Positions 1 to 10,414 are shown, counted from the first letter of the stretch. The stretch is 64,000 nt of DNA from an uncultured Corynebacterium sp. (GCF_902489365.1 NZ_CABTZR010000004.1:1-64000); one strand, 5' to 3'. Notes: generated from the letters alone by a model not told the origin. Made by a program: numbers and translations.

Positions 1-1181
<1,181 letters not shown>

Positions 1182-1187
1182 CTACTT

Positions 1188-1481
1188 TTACTTCTCAATA
1201 ACAGCGAGCAGGTCACGAGCGGACAGCAGGAGGTACTCCTGGCCGTCGTACTTCAGCTCGGTGCCGCCGTACTTGGAGAAGATGACGGTGTCACCCTCGT
1301 TAACGCCAACCGGGACAACCTCGCCCTTGTCGTTGGTGCGGCCCGGGCCAACGGCTACAACGGTAGCCTCCTGCGGCTTCTCCTTCGCGGAGTCCGGGAT
1401 AACCAGACCGGACGCAGTGGTGGTCTCAGCTTCAACGATCTGGACGAGGACCTTGTCCTCCAGCGGCTTGATGTTTGCCAT
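1188..1481 (-). CDS. groES: 10 kDa co-chaperonin GroES
   Basis: Co-chaperonin forming the heptameric lid on GroEL. It has 97 residues, the usual length, with the typical opening [14 protein letters not shown], the mobile-loop region around residues 17-33, and the C-terminal [15 protein letters not shown] block. A good ribosome binding site (GGAGGAAT) precedes the ATG. It is the first gene of groES-groEL1. A CIRCE-like operator about 120 bp upstream points to heat-shock control by HrcA. Confidence 0.98.
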   Translation of the reverse strand: MANIKPLEDKVLVQIVEAETTTASGLVIPDSAKEKPQEATVVAVGPGRTNDKGEVVPVGVNEGDTVIFSKYGGTELKYDGQEYLLLSARDLLAVIEK

Positions 1482-1596
1482 GATGATTCCTCCGAATTGT
1501 TCCTAGTGCACGTCCACATGGACGTGCGCGTGCCGGTTGTGGGTGTCCAGCACAGCCGTCGTCGCGGGTGAACAACTGTGGGTCAAAACAACCTGC

Positions 1597-1623
1597 CTAG
1601 CACTCTACCCTCGCGACTGCTAG
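1597..1623. promoter_or_regulatory. CIRCE operator (HrcA site) upstream of groES
   Basis: CTAGCACTC - nine bases - GACTGCTAG. This matches the CIRCE consensus TTAGCACTC-N9-GAGTGCTAA with an outer-base change in each arm plus one internal mismatch in the right arm. It lies 116 bp upstream of the groES start and 4 bp past the stop of the preceding permease gene. By family knowledge HrcA binds here and represses groES-groEL1. Confidence 0.85.
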
Positions 1624-1626
1624 CCC

Positions 1627-2901
1627 TCAACGTTGTGGGCCGCTAACCCGTTCGCCCTCCGCGAACGACGCCGCTCGTGCGTGTACAAAGCCGGCCAGCG
1701 CCAGCTTGACGACGCCCAGGGCGATAAACATTGCGCCGAATATTACGGCGAAGGACGGCCACCATAGCTCCTCCAGGATTGTCCGACCGAGTGCCTCTTG
1801 TGGGGTAAGGAGGCGGTGGAGTGGGAGGAGCGTCGCCAAGCACAGCGCACAGACCACGCCAGCCGCAGTCAAGGCGAGGCAAGCCGCCTCCCCTACTTGC
1901 ACGCGCATCCAAGCCAAAGGGGCAGCACCTGCCAAGGTAAGGCCACGAATATCGGCTGCGATGCGGCCGTGCATCAGCAGCGAAGTAAGCACTGCGCCCA
2001 CGATGCTAGGGGCAAAGACAGGCCCTAAAAGGGCGACGAAGACTTGCCAGGAGGACAAGGTGCCGCCGGCGCCTGCGTCGTTCCCAAAGCGCAGGCCCGA
2101 GCCGACGGCGACGATAAAGCCACCGACGAGCACCCACGGCACGATGTGCGGGGTGGAAAAGGACCGGCGCACGCGCACATTAGCCCCAGCGACGCCGGCC
2201 GCGCGGGTCCATTGATCCAGAACAGGCATAAGCCAGGGCAAGAAGAGCGCGACGAGGATGACCAAGCCCATCTCGGCCGAAAGGAGGTCGCCGGGATCAT
2301 CGATGTGCAGGCATCCATAGACCGCGCCGCCGATGGCCGCGGATGCGAGCAGGAATTTCACCATGAGCCACGACGGGTGTGCGGTGGCGCGCCTGCGAAA
2401 GACTCGGCGCAGTGGAGGGAGCGCGCCAACTAGGGCCGCGGACATGCAGACGGCTACCGCAATGACAACAACCTGGCCGGTTATGGCAATATCTGGCATG
2501 GGGATGCCGTCACTGCGCAGGGCACGCACACACGGTGCGAGCAGTGGACGGGCCGGCAGCACACCGAGTAATCCGGCGGCAGCGCTGACCACCGCGACTT
2601 GGCCCAGAATGAAAAACAGGATCATCCATCCCGGCATGCCCACCATGCGCCAAGAACGATAGACCGGTTCACGCTCGGCGATAATAAGGCGCATCTGAGA
2701 CAGCGTCACCAGCACCACCACGCACAGTGACATTGCCAGCACCGTGCCGCCCAGAGGCCCAGCGGGGTTTTCTTCGGCTCCGGAGGAAGCGACCAGCATG
2801 GCCAGCGCCAGGGTGCAGGAGCCAGAGGACACCACCAGGGTCAGCGCCACGGCCAGCCACGATAGCCAATTGGACTGTAAGTCCTTAAGCCACACCAGCA
2901 T
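1627..2901 (-). CDS. ABC transporter permease, FtsX-like
   Basis: Polytopic membrane subunit of an ABC exporter, 424 residues with about ten hydrophobic segments. The first is at residues ~12-40, and a periplasmic-type linker and further helices follow to the C-terminus. Its start overlaps the end of the ATPase gene by 17 bp, so the two are translated together and should form one transporter. With the divergent sensor kinase/response regulator pair this looks like a peptide- or antibiotic-responsive export module, but the substrate is unknown. The large MacB-type extracytoplasmic domain is not evident. Confidence 0.8.
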   Translation of the reverse strand: MLVWLKDLQSNWLSWLAVALTLVVSSGSCTLALAMLVASSGAEENPAGPLGGTVLAMSLCVVVLVTLSQMRLIIAEREPVYRSWRMVGMPGWMILFFILGQVAVVSAAAGLLGVLPARPLLAPCVRALRSDGIPMPDIAITGQVVVIAVAVCMSAALVGALPPLRRVFRRRATAHPSWLMVKFLLASAAIGGAVYGCLHIDDPGDLLSAEMGLVILVALFLPWLMPVLDQWTRAAGVAGANVRVRRSFSTPHIVPWVLVGGFIVAVGSGLRFGNDAGAGGTLSSWQVFVALLGPVFAPSIVGAVLTSLLMHGRIAADIRGLTLAGAAPLAWMRVQVGEAACLALTAAGVVCALCLATLLPLHRLLTPQEALGRTILEELWWPSFAVIFGAMFIALGVVKLALAGFVHARAASFAEGERVSGPQR

Positions 2902-3490
2902 GGGCCACCTCCTCTAAGGAAATGATCCGGTCAGCCGCCTCAGCGGCGAAGTGCGAGTGAGTCACCATGACCACGCTGGCGCCATCGCGGGCGGCGGCGC
3001 GCAGGTGGGAAAGGACGGTGGATGCGGTGGCGTCGTCAAGCGCGCCCGTAGGCTCGTCCGCGAAGATATAGGGCGCTTGGGCCAGCAGTGCCCGGGCGAC
3101 GGCCACGCGTTGCTGCTGCCCACCAGACAGCTGCGCGGGCAGGCGACTCTCCAATCCAGCGAGACCGAGCGAGTCGAAGACCTCTGCCACCCGGCCGCGT
3201 GTAGGGCGCCGTCCGGAAAAGCGTGCGGTCAAGGTGGCATTGCGTTGCGCGTTGAGGGATTCCAGGAGGTTATAGTCTTGGAATACAAATGCACGCTGCT
3301 TGCGCCCCGGCGCGTTGACTCGGCCGGACGTGGGCTTATCTAGCCCGGATAGCAGGTTCAGGAGCGTGGTTTTGCCGCTTCCGGACGGCCCCATGATGGC
3401 CACGAATTCGCCTGGGGCGATGGACACACTGACGCGATTGAGTACGGTGCGGCGGCCGTAGCGCTTACTAAGGTTTTCTGCTTTTAACAT
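2885..3490 (-). CDS. ABC transporter ATP-binding protein (LolD/MacB type)
   Basis: ATPase subunit for the downstream permease; 201 residues, slightly short for the family. Motifs in order: Walker A GPSGSGKTT (~residues 34-42), Q-loop FVFQDYNLLE, signature LSGGQQQRVAVARAL, Walker B FADEPTGALD and H-loop VMVTHS. These place it in the MacB/LolD/FtsE group of exporters. It starts at an ATG facing the divergent sensor kinase across about 110 bp, which probably holds promoters for both directions. Regulation by the adjacent two-component system is an inference from position. Confidence 0.92.
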   Translation of the reverse strand: MLKAENLSKRYGRRTVLNRVSVSIAPGEFVAIMGPSGSGKTTLLNLLSGLDKPTSGRVNAPGRKQRAFVFQDYNLLESLNAQRNATLTARFSGRRPTRGRVAEVFDSLGLAGLESRLPAQLSGGQQQRVAVARALLAQAPYIFADEPTGALDDATASTVLSHLRAAARDGASVVMVTHSHFAAEAADRIISLEEVAHAGVA

Positions 3491-3602
3491 GCCTCTGATT
3501 CCACTCGGCCACGCAAAGCAATGACATGGGGCGGGCTACCCGGAAAATGGTGGAGCTAGCTCCACTGCCCTTCCACCGGCATGGCGGATAGGGTCGAAGA
3601 CT

Positions 3603-4733
3603 ATGCGAACCCTCAAAGCCTGTGCGTGGGGCCTCCTCCTCGGCGTGCTGTGTATCCCAACCTTGGTGATTTCGGTGTTGATGCTGCCGTGGATCCCGTT
3701 GGTGGGTCGCGCCGCGGAGTTTGTCGGCCGGTTGGGCGCAAAGTGGATGGGCGTGGAAATTCCACCCCGGCGCGCAGATCGATGGTTTGATTGGCAGCAG
3801 TTCTATCACCTCGTGTTGCAGTTATTGATTTCAGCTGCGTGTTTTACCGCGTGGACGGCCCTGGGTTTCACAGCGGGTGTGCTAGTGATAGCGCCATTCG
3901 TCCCTAAGGCTGAGTTCTCCGTTGGCGAGTGGTCCACCTCCAACCGTCCGCTGATTTTCTTCACCTGCTGGCTGGCCGCGGCAGTGCTGGTGGCTCTATT
4001 GGTAGGCCTCAACCGCCTCTTGGTCTTGGCGTCGACCACGCTAACGCGGCTGGCATTGAGTCCTTCGGCTGAGGAATTGGCAGCCTCGCGTGCCACACTC
4101 ATTGATGCCTTCTCCGGCGAGCGCCGCCGCATCGAACGCGAACTGCACGATGGCCCGCAGCAGTACCTCACCGCACTCAAGCTCAACTTGGCCGCGGCAA
4201 AACTACAAGCCCCGTCCCAAGCACAGCAGGCCTTGACTGACGCAGAACATAATGCCTCTTTGGCCCTGGCTTCATTGCGGGCGACAGTGCGTGGCATTGC
4301 GCCGCAGGTGCTTTTCGATGACGGACTTATCCCCGCCCTCGACGAGTTACTCGCCCATTCCGGGCTTGAGACCACACTTCGCGTAGAGGGCGCTGAGAGC
4401 TCGATTGACGAGACCACAGCGCTGCTGGCCTACCATGCAGTCGCCGAGGCGCTCACAAATGCCTCTAAGCACGGCGCAGCCACCGAAGCCGCGGTAATGG
4501 TCGCTTTTAGGGATATGCTGCGCCTAGAAATCGTAGATAATGGCACGGGACCCACGGACAAAGAGCCGGACGGTGAGAGTGCAGCTGTGGGTTCGGGCAC
4601 GGGCCTCGCCGGGCTGCGCGAGCGTGCTGCTGCACTCGGCGGCACGGTGACCTTTGATGCTGCTAGCGCCAATGCTACGGGTGAAGGCGGCGGCCAGCTG
4701 CTGGTCAAACTACCGCTGAAGGAGGCGAAATGA
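3603..4733 (+). CDS. Sensor histidine kinase, NarL/DesK-type (HisKA_3)
   Basis: Membrane histidine kinase, 376 residues. N-terminal hydrophobic segments lie at about 8-30, 70-100 and 115-145 with little extracytoplasmic sequence, as in intramembrane-sensing kinases. A HisKA_3 dimerisation helix follows, with the phosphoacceptor in ERELHDG (His182), then a HATPase_c domain with N-box (ALTNASKHG) and G-box (GTGLAGLRERAAALGG). The stop overlaps the response regulator start by 4 bp (ATGA). The divergent ABC exporter suggests a stress- or peptide-sensing circuit. The signal is unknown. Confidence 0.92.
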   Translation: MRTLKACAWGLLLGVLCIPTLVISVLMLPWIPLVGRAAEFVGRLGAKWMGVEIPPRRADRWFDWQQFYHLVLQLLISAACFTAWTALGFTAGVLVIAPFVPKAEFSVGEWSTSNRPLIFFTCWLAAAVLVALLVGLNRLLVLASTTLTRLALSPSAEELAASRATLIDAFSGERRRIERELHDGPQQYLTALKLNLAAAKLQAPSQAQQALTDAEHNASLALASLRATVRGIAPQVLFDDGLIPALDELLAHSGLETTLRVEGAESSIDETTALLAYHAVAEALTNASKHGAATEAAVMVAFRDMLRLEIVDNGTGPTDKEPDGESAAVGSGTGLAGLRERAAALGGTVTFDAASANATGEGGGQLLVKLPLKEAK

Positions 4734-5365
4734 AGCTATTACTCGCAGAAGATTCCGCGCTCCTGCGCGCAGGGCTGGAGCAACTACTCAGTGCGTTAGG
4801 CCATAGCGTCACGGCAGTCACAGATGCCGAAGCACTGCGCGCCATCGCAGGGCAGGAAGACTTCGACCTCATTATCAGCGATGTGCGCATGCCACCCACG
4901 ATGACCGATGACGGGCTTCAAGCCGTGCATGATCTGCGGGCAGCCAACCCCGCCCAACCCGTAGTGGTGCTCAGCCAATACGTAGCGGCAAGCTATCTCG
5001 ACCACCTCCTGGAGCACGGCGGATTCGGGTACCTACTCAAGGAGCGCGTTTCTGATGTTGAAGAATTCATGCGCACGCTTAACGATGTCGCCCGCGGCGG
5101 CACCGTGGTGGACCCAGAGGTGGTCACGGCGCTGCTTTCCGCAAGGCACACTGGTTTAGCCCGGCTCACCGCTCGCGAGCGGGAGGTACTGGGGCTTATG
5201 GCCCAAGGATTGAGTAATAAAGACATTGAGGACACACTCGTCCTTACCTCCGGAGCAGTAAGCAAGCACGTCTCCAATGTATTTATAAAGCTCGGGTTTC
5301 GACCCGAGGACTCCAACCGACGGGTGAAGGCCGTATTGACATGGCTGCGGCACACCGAGCGCTAG
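4730..5365 (+). CDS. Response regulator, NarL/LuxR family
   Basis: Cytosolic transcription factor of 211 residues. The receiver domain (1-~120) carries acidic pocket residues near ED (7-8), phosphoacceptor Asp51 in ISDVRMPP and Lys104 in YLLKER. A LuxR-type helix-turn-helix (~148-210) contains LTAREREVLGLMAQGLSNKDI. Translation is coupled to the kinase by ATGA overlap. Likely targets are its own operon and the divergent ABC exporter, inferred from location only. Confidence 0.94.
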   Translation: MKLLLAEDSALLRAGLEQLLSALGHSVTAVTDAEALRAIAGQEDFDLIISDVRMPPTMTDDGLQAVHDLRAANPAQPVVVLSQYVAASYLDHLLEHGGFGYLLKERVSDVEEFMRTLNDVARGGTVVDPEVVTALLSARHTGLARLTAREREVLGLMAQGLSNKDIEDTLVLTSGAVSKHVSNVFIKLGFRPEDSNRRVKAVLTWLRHTER

Positions 5366-5399
5366 AAAAGCGCTCAGGCCCTACAAACAAAGGCTGGAA

Positions 5400-5828
5400 T
5401 TAGACCTGCCGGTGGGAGTTCAGCACAGCCGCGCGCCACAGCTGGTACTCCTCCGGGTTGTCCTCGCGGTAATTCTTCACCGCGCGGATACCGTGCTCAA
5501 CGGCCTCGACGACCTCGTCGATGTTCTTATCGTCACCGTCTGCAGCAACGAAGATGACCGGACCGCAGATGGAACGGATTGGGTCCTGCAAGAAGGCGGA
5601 ATTGCCGGTCGCGGCAGCATTGCGCGCCAGGGAGGCCACCGGGTTCGGGTCGGCGCCTTCAGCCTTGGCGTTCGGGTTAAACAGCGCCGCGTAGGTCTGG
5701 CCATCATCCTGGAAGGCCACGGAGACGCGATCCTCGGTGGTGCCGCCGAGGAATTGATTTGCGTGCTCGAGCTCAAACTCGATGGTGCGGCGGGACAGAT
5801 CGGGGTTAACGAGGAATCCAGTGGTCAT
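5400..5828 (-). CDS. Conserved hypothetical cytosolic protein
   Basis: 142 residues, no signal peptide or membrane segment, acidic; family not recognised. The second half has a hydrophobic strand (GPVIFVAAD) followed by a charged helix (NIDEVVEAVEHGIRAVKNY), an alpha/beta pattern. It ends the minus-strand run that begins at glmS, about 78 bp after tsaD, and faces the response regulator tail to tail. The ATG is preceded by AAGGAGCTCACACCGCT, an acceptable binding site. No function is proposed. Confidence 0.75.
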   Translation of the reverse strand: MTTGFLVNPDLSRRTIEFELEHANQFLGGTTEDRVSVAFQDDGQTYAALFNPNAKAEGADPNPVASLARNAAATGNSAFLQDPIRSICGPVIFVAADGDDKNIDEVVEAVEHGIRAVKNYREDNPEEYQLWRAAVLNSHRQV

Positions 5829-5906
5829 AGCGGTGTGAGCTCCTTATGTGCGAGCGAGGCAATTATCGGTCATCACACTACCTGCACCCTGGGGGTTGCG
5901 CATCCG

Positions 5907-6959
5907 CTAGCGCGCGGCAGCTACGAGCGGCACTTCCACCTCAAGCTGCGTATCGGTTCCGCATGCCAGGCCGGAGGGTTCTGCGCCTTCGTGAATGAGT
6001 TGGGCGGCCACCGCCGCAATCATCACGCCGTTGTCGGTGCATAGCTTGAAGCGCGGCACACGCAACTCAATGCCCGCAGACTCGCAGCGCTTTGCCGCCA
6101 GTGCGCGCAGCCGCGAATTCGCCGCCACTCCGCCGCCGAGCAGCAGCACCTTGGCGCCTGTGTCCTGGCAGGCGCACACGGCCTTGGCGGTCAGCACATC
6201 CGCCACCGCTTCTTGGAAGGAGGCACACAGATCCTCTACCTGGACCGTCGCGCCCTCGCGCTCGGCCTTTTCCACGTGGCGTGCCACCGCGGTCTTGAGC
6301 CCCGAGAAAGAGAAGTTGTGGCGGTTGGGCCCGCGCAGATCCTCGGCCTTGGACAAACCTCGCGGCAGGTCAATGGTGGGCTTTCCCTGGGCGGCCAGCT
6401 TATCGATGACCGGCCCTCCCGGATACCCCAAGCCCAGGAGGCGGGAGACTTTGTCGTAGGCTTCGCCGGCGGCGTCGTCAAGCGTGGTGCCCAGCTCCTT
6501 CATGGGTTTGCCCACGGCTTCCACCTCAAGCAGCTGCGTGTGTCCACCGGAGACGAGCAAGGCCACCGAGTGCGGCAGCTCCTCGCCCTCCAGGTTGGCC
6601 ACCGCGACGTGCCCGCCGAGGTGGTTGACGCCGTAGAAGGGAACGCCCCACGCGGAAGCAAAGGCCTTGGCTGCCGACGCCCCGACGAGGAGCGCGCCAG
6701 CCAGTCCGGGCCCCACGGTGGCGGCCACCGCATCTGGCTTCTCGACGCCCGCCTCCTCCAACGCCGCCTTCATCACCTGCGGCATGGCTTCGAGGTGGGC
6801 GCGGGAGGCGATCTCCGGAACTACGCCGCCGAAGCGGGCGTGCTGCTCCATGGAGGAGGCGACGACATCGGCGCGGATCTCCATGTGGCCGTTGTCAGAC
6901 AGCTCGATGATGCCCACGCCGGTTTCGTCGCAGGAGGACTCGATGCCGAGGATTAACAT
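5907..6959 (-). CDS. tsaD: tRNA N6-adenosine threonylcarbamoyltransferase TsaD
   Basis: Transfers the threonylcarbamoyl group to A37 of ANN-decoding tRNAs (t6A), working with TsaB and TsaE, all present here. It has 350 residues, full length. Visible: [11 protein letters not shown] at the start, the metal-ligand histidines in [12 protein letters not shown] (normally HLEGH), LVSGGHTQL and the C-terminal [10 protein letters not shown]. Its start overlaps the end of rimI by 7 bp. The gene order tsaB-rimI-tsaD matches M. tuberculosis. Confidence 0.97.
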   Translation of the reverse strand: MLILGIESSCDETGVGIIELSDNGHMEIRADVVASSMEQHARFGGVVPEIASRAHLEAMPQVMKAALEEAGVEKPDAVAATVGPGLAGALLVGASAAKAFASAWGVPFYGVNHLGGHVAVANLEGEELPHSVALLVSGGHTQLLEVEAVGKPMKELGTTLDDAAGEAYDKVSRLLGLGYPGGPVIDKLAAQGKPTIDLPRGLSKAEDLRGPNRHNFSFSGLKTAVARHVEKAEREGATVQVEDLCASFQEAVADVLTAKAVCACQDTGAKVLLLGGGVAANSRLRALAAKRCESAGIELRVPRFKLCTDNGVMIAAVAAQLIHEGAEPSGLACGTDTQLEVEVPLVAAAR

Positions 6960-7489
6960 CTTTCACTCTTTCGTGGTCGGTACATGGTGTGGGCGTCCGC
7001 ACCGGAGGGCTGGTAGTAGTTGCGGCGCAGGCCGTTGATGACAAAATCATAGGCCTCGTAGAGGCGAATGGCCGGATCGTTGCCTACGCGCACTTCGAGG
7101 AAGATGGGCGCGTCGTGGGAATCTGCAAGTTCGACGATGGCGTCCATCATCAGCCGCGCGATGCCGCGCCGTTGGGCGGCGGGGTCGACGCCGATGGTGT
7201 GGATTTCGTACTCCGGCCAGGCGGCGGGTCCCATCCGTCCGACACCGGCGTAGCCGAGAACTTCCGCGCGGTTGTCGTTGTGGCCCTCGCGGTTGTCCTT
7301 GTGGCCCACGCGGTTGTCCTTGTGGTCTTCGCGGTTGACATTCATGTCAACCGCCCAGTAGGTGGTGTGGCCCGCCGCGATTTCCTGCTCGAAGGCATGC
7401 GCCGGCCATGGGCTTTCGCCAGGGAAGAGGACCTTCTCGAGCTCAGCACAGCGCGGCGCGTCCGCGGGGGTCAGTGGGCGCAGCCTCAT
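6953..7489 (-). CDS. rimI: GNAT acetyltransferase RimI-like, with heptapeptide insertion
   Basis: GNAT-fold N-acetyltransferase; RimI-family enzymes acetylate protein N-termini such as ribosomal protein S18. It has 178 residues. The acetyl-CoA loop is visible as [14 protein letters not shown], followed by [19 protein letters not shown]. The ATG overlaps the tsaB stop (ATGA), so it is operon-coupled. Oddity: residues ~52-74 carry three copies of a 7-residue unit of the NRxxHxD type plus the start of a fourth, between the YWAVD and EVLGYAG strands where most homologues have a short hairpin loop. The insertion should project from the surface without touching the active site. Confidence 0.9.
   Translation of the reverse strand: MRLRPLTPADAPRCAELEKVLFPGESPWPAHAFEQEIAAGHTTYWAVDMNVNREDHKDNRVGHKDNREGHNDNRAEVLGYAGVGRMGPAAWPEYEIHTIGVDPAAQRRGIARLMMDAIVELADSHDAPIFLEVRVGNDPAIRLYEAYDFVINGLRRNYYQPSGADAHTMYRPRKSERC
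7268..7336 (-). repeat. In-frame 21-bp tandem repeat inside rimI
   Basis: Three 21-bp units (7274-7336) encode [14 protein letters not shown] and NREGHND, and a fourth begins with NR at 7268-7273. The DNA units are nearly identical. Being a multiple of three, copy changes would keep the frame. It resembles a coding minisatellite. Confidence 0.9.
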
Positions 7490-8178
7490 GATTCGGGAGT
7501 GTCCTCGATGCCGCCGACGAGCGCGGCCGAGCGCGGCTTGCTCTGTGGTTCCACGGCATCTGGCCGGCGCAGGTAGAGCGGGACGAGCGGCGCGGGTTCA
7601 GCGGACAGGTCAGCGCAGGCCACCAAACCAGCGGCACGCGGTGTGGCCCACTCGCGGGGAAGGTCAGCGATACCCTCCGGCAAACGTGGGGCAATAGACT
7701 CGGGGAACACTAGGCGCGCGGTTTCCGGACCCGAAAATCCGGCGGCGCTCAGATCAAGGGTTTCCGGCTTCGACACGTTTGGCCCGCTGCGGCGCGCCCC
7801 TTCGTCATAGGTGGCCCAGTAGACCTCTTTGCGGCGGGCATCGATGGCCACCAGCCACTCCCCCGCGCGCCCATGCGCGATGGCATCCAAGGTGCACACT
7901 CCGTGCACCGGCAGGTGAAGGGCCACTCCCAGGGCGGAAGCGGTAGCCATGCCTACGCGCAGCCCGGTAAACGGCCCGGGCCCCGTGCCCACGACGATGT
8001 CGGAGAGATCTGGGTAGGTCAGGGAGGCGTCGGCAAGCAGCTTTTCGATGGTAGGGATGAGCTGCTCGTTGTGGGCGCGCGTACCGCTGATAACGCGGTC
8101 GATGCTCTCCCCGGTGTCGGTGTCAACGATGCCCGTGACCAGATCCGTGGTGGCGGTATCGAGTGCGAGGACCTTCAT
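7486..8178 (-). CDS. tsaB: tRNA threonylcarbamoyladenosine biosynthesis protein TsaB
   Basis: Inactive paralogue of TsaD that scaffolds the t6A complex. 230 residues starting MKVLALDTATTDL, with an ASKHA-fold first half and the family motif GTGPGPFTGLRVGMATA (~residues 64-80). The start overlaps the preceding gene as TAATG, and the stop overlaps rimI as ATGA. The C-terminal half is variable, as usual in actinobacterial TsaB. Confidence 0.95.
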   Translation of the reverse strand: MKVLALDTATTDLVTGIVDTDTGESIDRVISGTRAHNEQLIPTIEKLLADASLTYPDLSDIVVGTGPGPFTGLRVGMATASALGVALHLPVHGVCTLDAIAHGRAGEWLVAIDARRKEVYWATYDEGARRSGPNVSKPETLDLSAAGFSGPETARLVFPESIAPRLPEGIADLPREWATPRAAGLVACADLSAEPAPLVPLYLRRPDAVEPQSKPRSAALVGGIEDTPES

Positions 8179-8723
8179 TAGCCCACGAACTGCCAGGCAG
8201 GAGCGTCCTCATTGTCAGCACCCTGCTGCAACATCTGGTCATCACCGCGCAGGAACTGCAGCGGCTCGCCAGGCTGAATGCCGCGCAGCGGCGGAGCGTC
8301 CTGGCCCTGAGCCTTGGCCATCTCTACCTGCTCGAGGACGCCGGAGCAGAGATCCACCTGGGAGCGGTTCAGCTTCTCCACCTGGTACTCCTGATTGACG
8401 CTGACGGTGACAAAGTAGTTCTCATCCTCCGCCACCTTGCCGTCGACGAAATCGATACCGGCGACATCCACGCCGCCTTCCCCAAGCTGCTGCTCCGTAG
8501 CACCCGGGCAGACGACGAGACCGGCAATCCAATCCTGGCCGTAGACGTCGGGGACCAAGAGCGCGGAGAAGCTCAGGTTCTTCGGGTACGTGTCCAAGGC
8601 TTCACCCAACGTCGAGGAAGGCTCCTCCGGCGAACGGGTCATGGACAGCGCGATGAGCAAGCCAAGGACGATGGCAAAGCCGCCGATGACGACGGTCGTG
8701 ATGAATTGGCCGATTTTATTCAT
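8178..8723 (-). CDS. Membrane-anchored protein of unknown function
   Basis: 181 residues. One N-terminal transmembrane helix (~8-30) is followed by an extracytoplasmic domain with two cysteines (in VVCPG and VDLCSG) that could form a disulfide. The family is not recognised. The sequence around DVAGIDFVDG is compatible with a small beta-rich domain. It sits between the AspT/SucE-like transporter gene and tsaB on the minus strand and is coupled to tsaB by TAATG. A clear GGAG precedes the ATG. Confidence 0.75.
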   Translation of the reverse strand: MNKIGQFITTVVIGGFAIVLGLLIALSMTRSPEEPSSTLGEALDTYPKNLSFSALLVPDVYGQDWIAGLVVCPGATEQQLGEGGVDVAGIDFVDGKVAEDENYFVTVSVNQEYQVEKLNRSQVDLCSGVLEQVEMAKAQGQDAPPLRGIQPGEPLQFLRGDDQMLQQGADNEDAPAWQFVG

Positions 8724-8820
8724 GGGGATGTGCTCCTAATAATAGGGAGTTCAGTACGGGGATATCCTACGCGACCGCCCTGCCGCGGCCCTGACCGGCC
8801 CTTCGGGCGCCGAAAAGAGA

Positions 8821-10413
8821 TCAAACGATCAGCAGGGCCAGGACCTGGCACATGAGAATCTTGCCGATCATCGTCGTGGGATACACGGTGGCATAGCCGC
8901 GTTCTGCCAGCTGGGTGCCGGTCTGGGGGTTGAGGTAGGCCATGATCGCCGGATTCGTGGTCATGCCGGCGGCGATGCCCATCGACTCATCAAACTTCAG
9001 GCCCAGCACCAGCATGGATACCGCGACGATGCCGATGGCGGAGACCAGCGACAGCACAATGCCCACGCCTATGTACTTCAGGGAGGTCGGATCCGACAAG
9101 GCATCACGGAACTGGCCGCCTGCCGACGTACCCACGCCCGCCAGGAACAAGGTCAAGCCCAGCGTGGAGATAGTCTGCTTGGCGTGGAAAGGCAGCTGCC
9201 AGTTAATCGGGCCCGAGCGGCCCAGCGCGCCCAGGATGAGGCCGACGACGATGGGGCCGCCACCGAAGCCAAAGGACAGCGTCGTGCCACCCGGCAGCGG
9301 AATCGGGATAGCGCCGAAGAGCAGACCAATAAAGAGGCCGAGGGCAAAGGGGAAGAGATCGACGTTGCCGAGTTTGGCTTCGGAGTCGCCGAGGAAACGG
9401 CGGACGTCGTCAAGCCTGCCCGGCGCGGTGATAACGCGCACGCGGTCCGAGTAGTGCAGGACGGTTTCCTCGTTCGGCACGACGTCGGAGTCGCCGCGGC
9501 GCACGCGCGCGATGAGGAAGCCTTCCTTGACAGTGTCCAAGTCCTTGAGCTGATAGCCGGCAACACGTGGGCTGGACACGGTCAGGCGGCGGTAGACCAG
9601 GCCATCTTCCTCGTGAAGGTTGAGGTGGATCTCCTCACCCAGCTGGGAAATCGCGCTATCGAGCGCTGGTGCCGTGCCGTTGAGCAAGAGCTCCATGCCG
9701 GCGCGCAGCGGCAGCTCCGGGTAGGCCAGGTTGTGGTTGTGGGGATTGTTGACGTGGCGGGTAGCGATGACGCGCTCGCCGGTTACTTCCTGCAGCTCCC
9801 CCACCGTGGCATCGAAGTCGCGGTTCAGGCGCACCGCCCGCCACTCCAGTGGCTCGGCAATCATGCCCTCGGCGCGGGCATCCTCAACGTGGTTCACACG
9901 CAGCATCTTCGCACCGATCGCGGCCACCAGAATGGTGCCGATAATGCAGCCGGGGTAGGCCAGCGAATAGCCCACCACCGGGGTGCTATCGCCGCCTAGG
10001 GCCTCGACGACCGCGGCCATACCGGGCGTCGAGCTCAGCGAACCTGCAAGGGTGCCCACGCTGATCGCAGGGTCCAGATCAAAGAGGCGCATCGCTAGGG
10101 TTGTCAGCCCCGCCAGAATGAAGAAGAAGACGATGACCACCATGGACATCTTCCATCCACGCCGACGGAAATCTTCGAAGAAGCTGCGGCCGAAGTTCAG
10201 GCCGATGACGTAAACGAAGATGGCCAGACCGAACTGATAAACAAAGGCGGGGACCACGATGTCCGGGTTCGCCGCGGACAGGCCCAAAGCCACGAACATC
10301 GCCGCGGCGGCGCCGAGCGAAATGCCGAAGACATTGATCTTGCCCACGGCCAGTCCCACCGCCATGATCAGAAAGAGCGTCAGCAGGGGCTGTTCAGCAA
10401 GAAAAGCCAGCAC
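8821..10413 (-). CDS. AspT/SucE-family transporter (aspartate:alanine exchanger family)
   Basis: Inner-membrane carrier, 530 residues. Two membrane halves (~1-165 and ~355-530), each with about five helices, flank a soluble central region with RCK_C/TrkA-C-type sequence (around TVGELQEVTGERVIA and RRGDSDVVPNEETVLHYSDRVRVI). This is the AspT/YidE/YbjL duplication architecture. Family members exchange aspartate for alanine (AspT) or export succinate (C. glutamicum SucE1), so a dicarboxylate is the likely substrate; which one cannot be told. It begins 1 bp after the tsaE stop, within the glmS-alr-tsaE run. Confidence 0.88.
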   Translation of the reverse strand: MLAFLAEQPLLTLFLIMAVGLAVGKINVFGISLGAAAAMFVALGLSAANPDIVVPAFVYQFGLAIFVYVIGLNFGRSFFEDFRRRGWKMSMVVIVFFFILAGLTTLAMRLFDLDPAISVGTLAGSLSSTPGMAAVVEALGGDSTPVVGYSLAYPGCIIGTILVAAIGAKMLRVNHVEDARAEGMIAEPLEWRAVRLNRDFDATVGELQEVTGERVIATRHVNNPHNHNLAYPELPLRAGMELLLNGTAPALDSAISQLGEEIHLNLHEEDGLVYRRLTVSSPRVAGYQLKDLDTVKEGFLIARVRRGDSDVVPNEETVLHYSDRVRVITAPGRLDDVRRFLGDSEAKLGNVDLFPFALGLFIGLLFGAIPIPLPGGTTLSFGFGGGPIVVGLILGALGRSGPINWQLPFHAKQTISTLGLTLFLAGVGTSAGGQFRDALSDPTSLKYIGVGIVLSLVSAIGIVAVSMLVLGLKFDESMGIAAGMTTNPAIMAYLNPQTGTQLAERGYATVYPTTMIGKILMCQVLALLIV

Positions 10414-10414
10414 G

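Noticed and set aside
7268..7336. Possible CRISPR array
   Set aside because: Repeats are adjacent 21-bp units without spacers, in frame within rimI.
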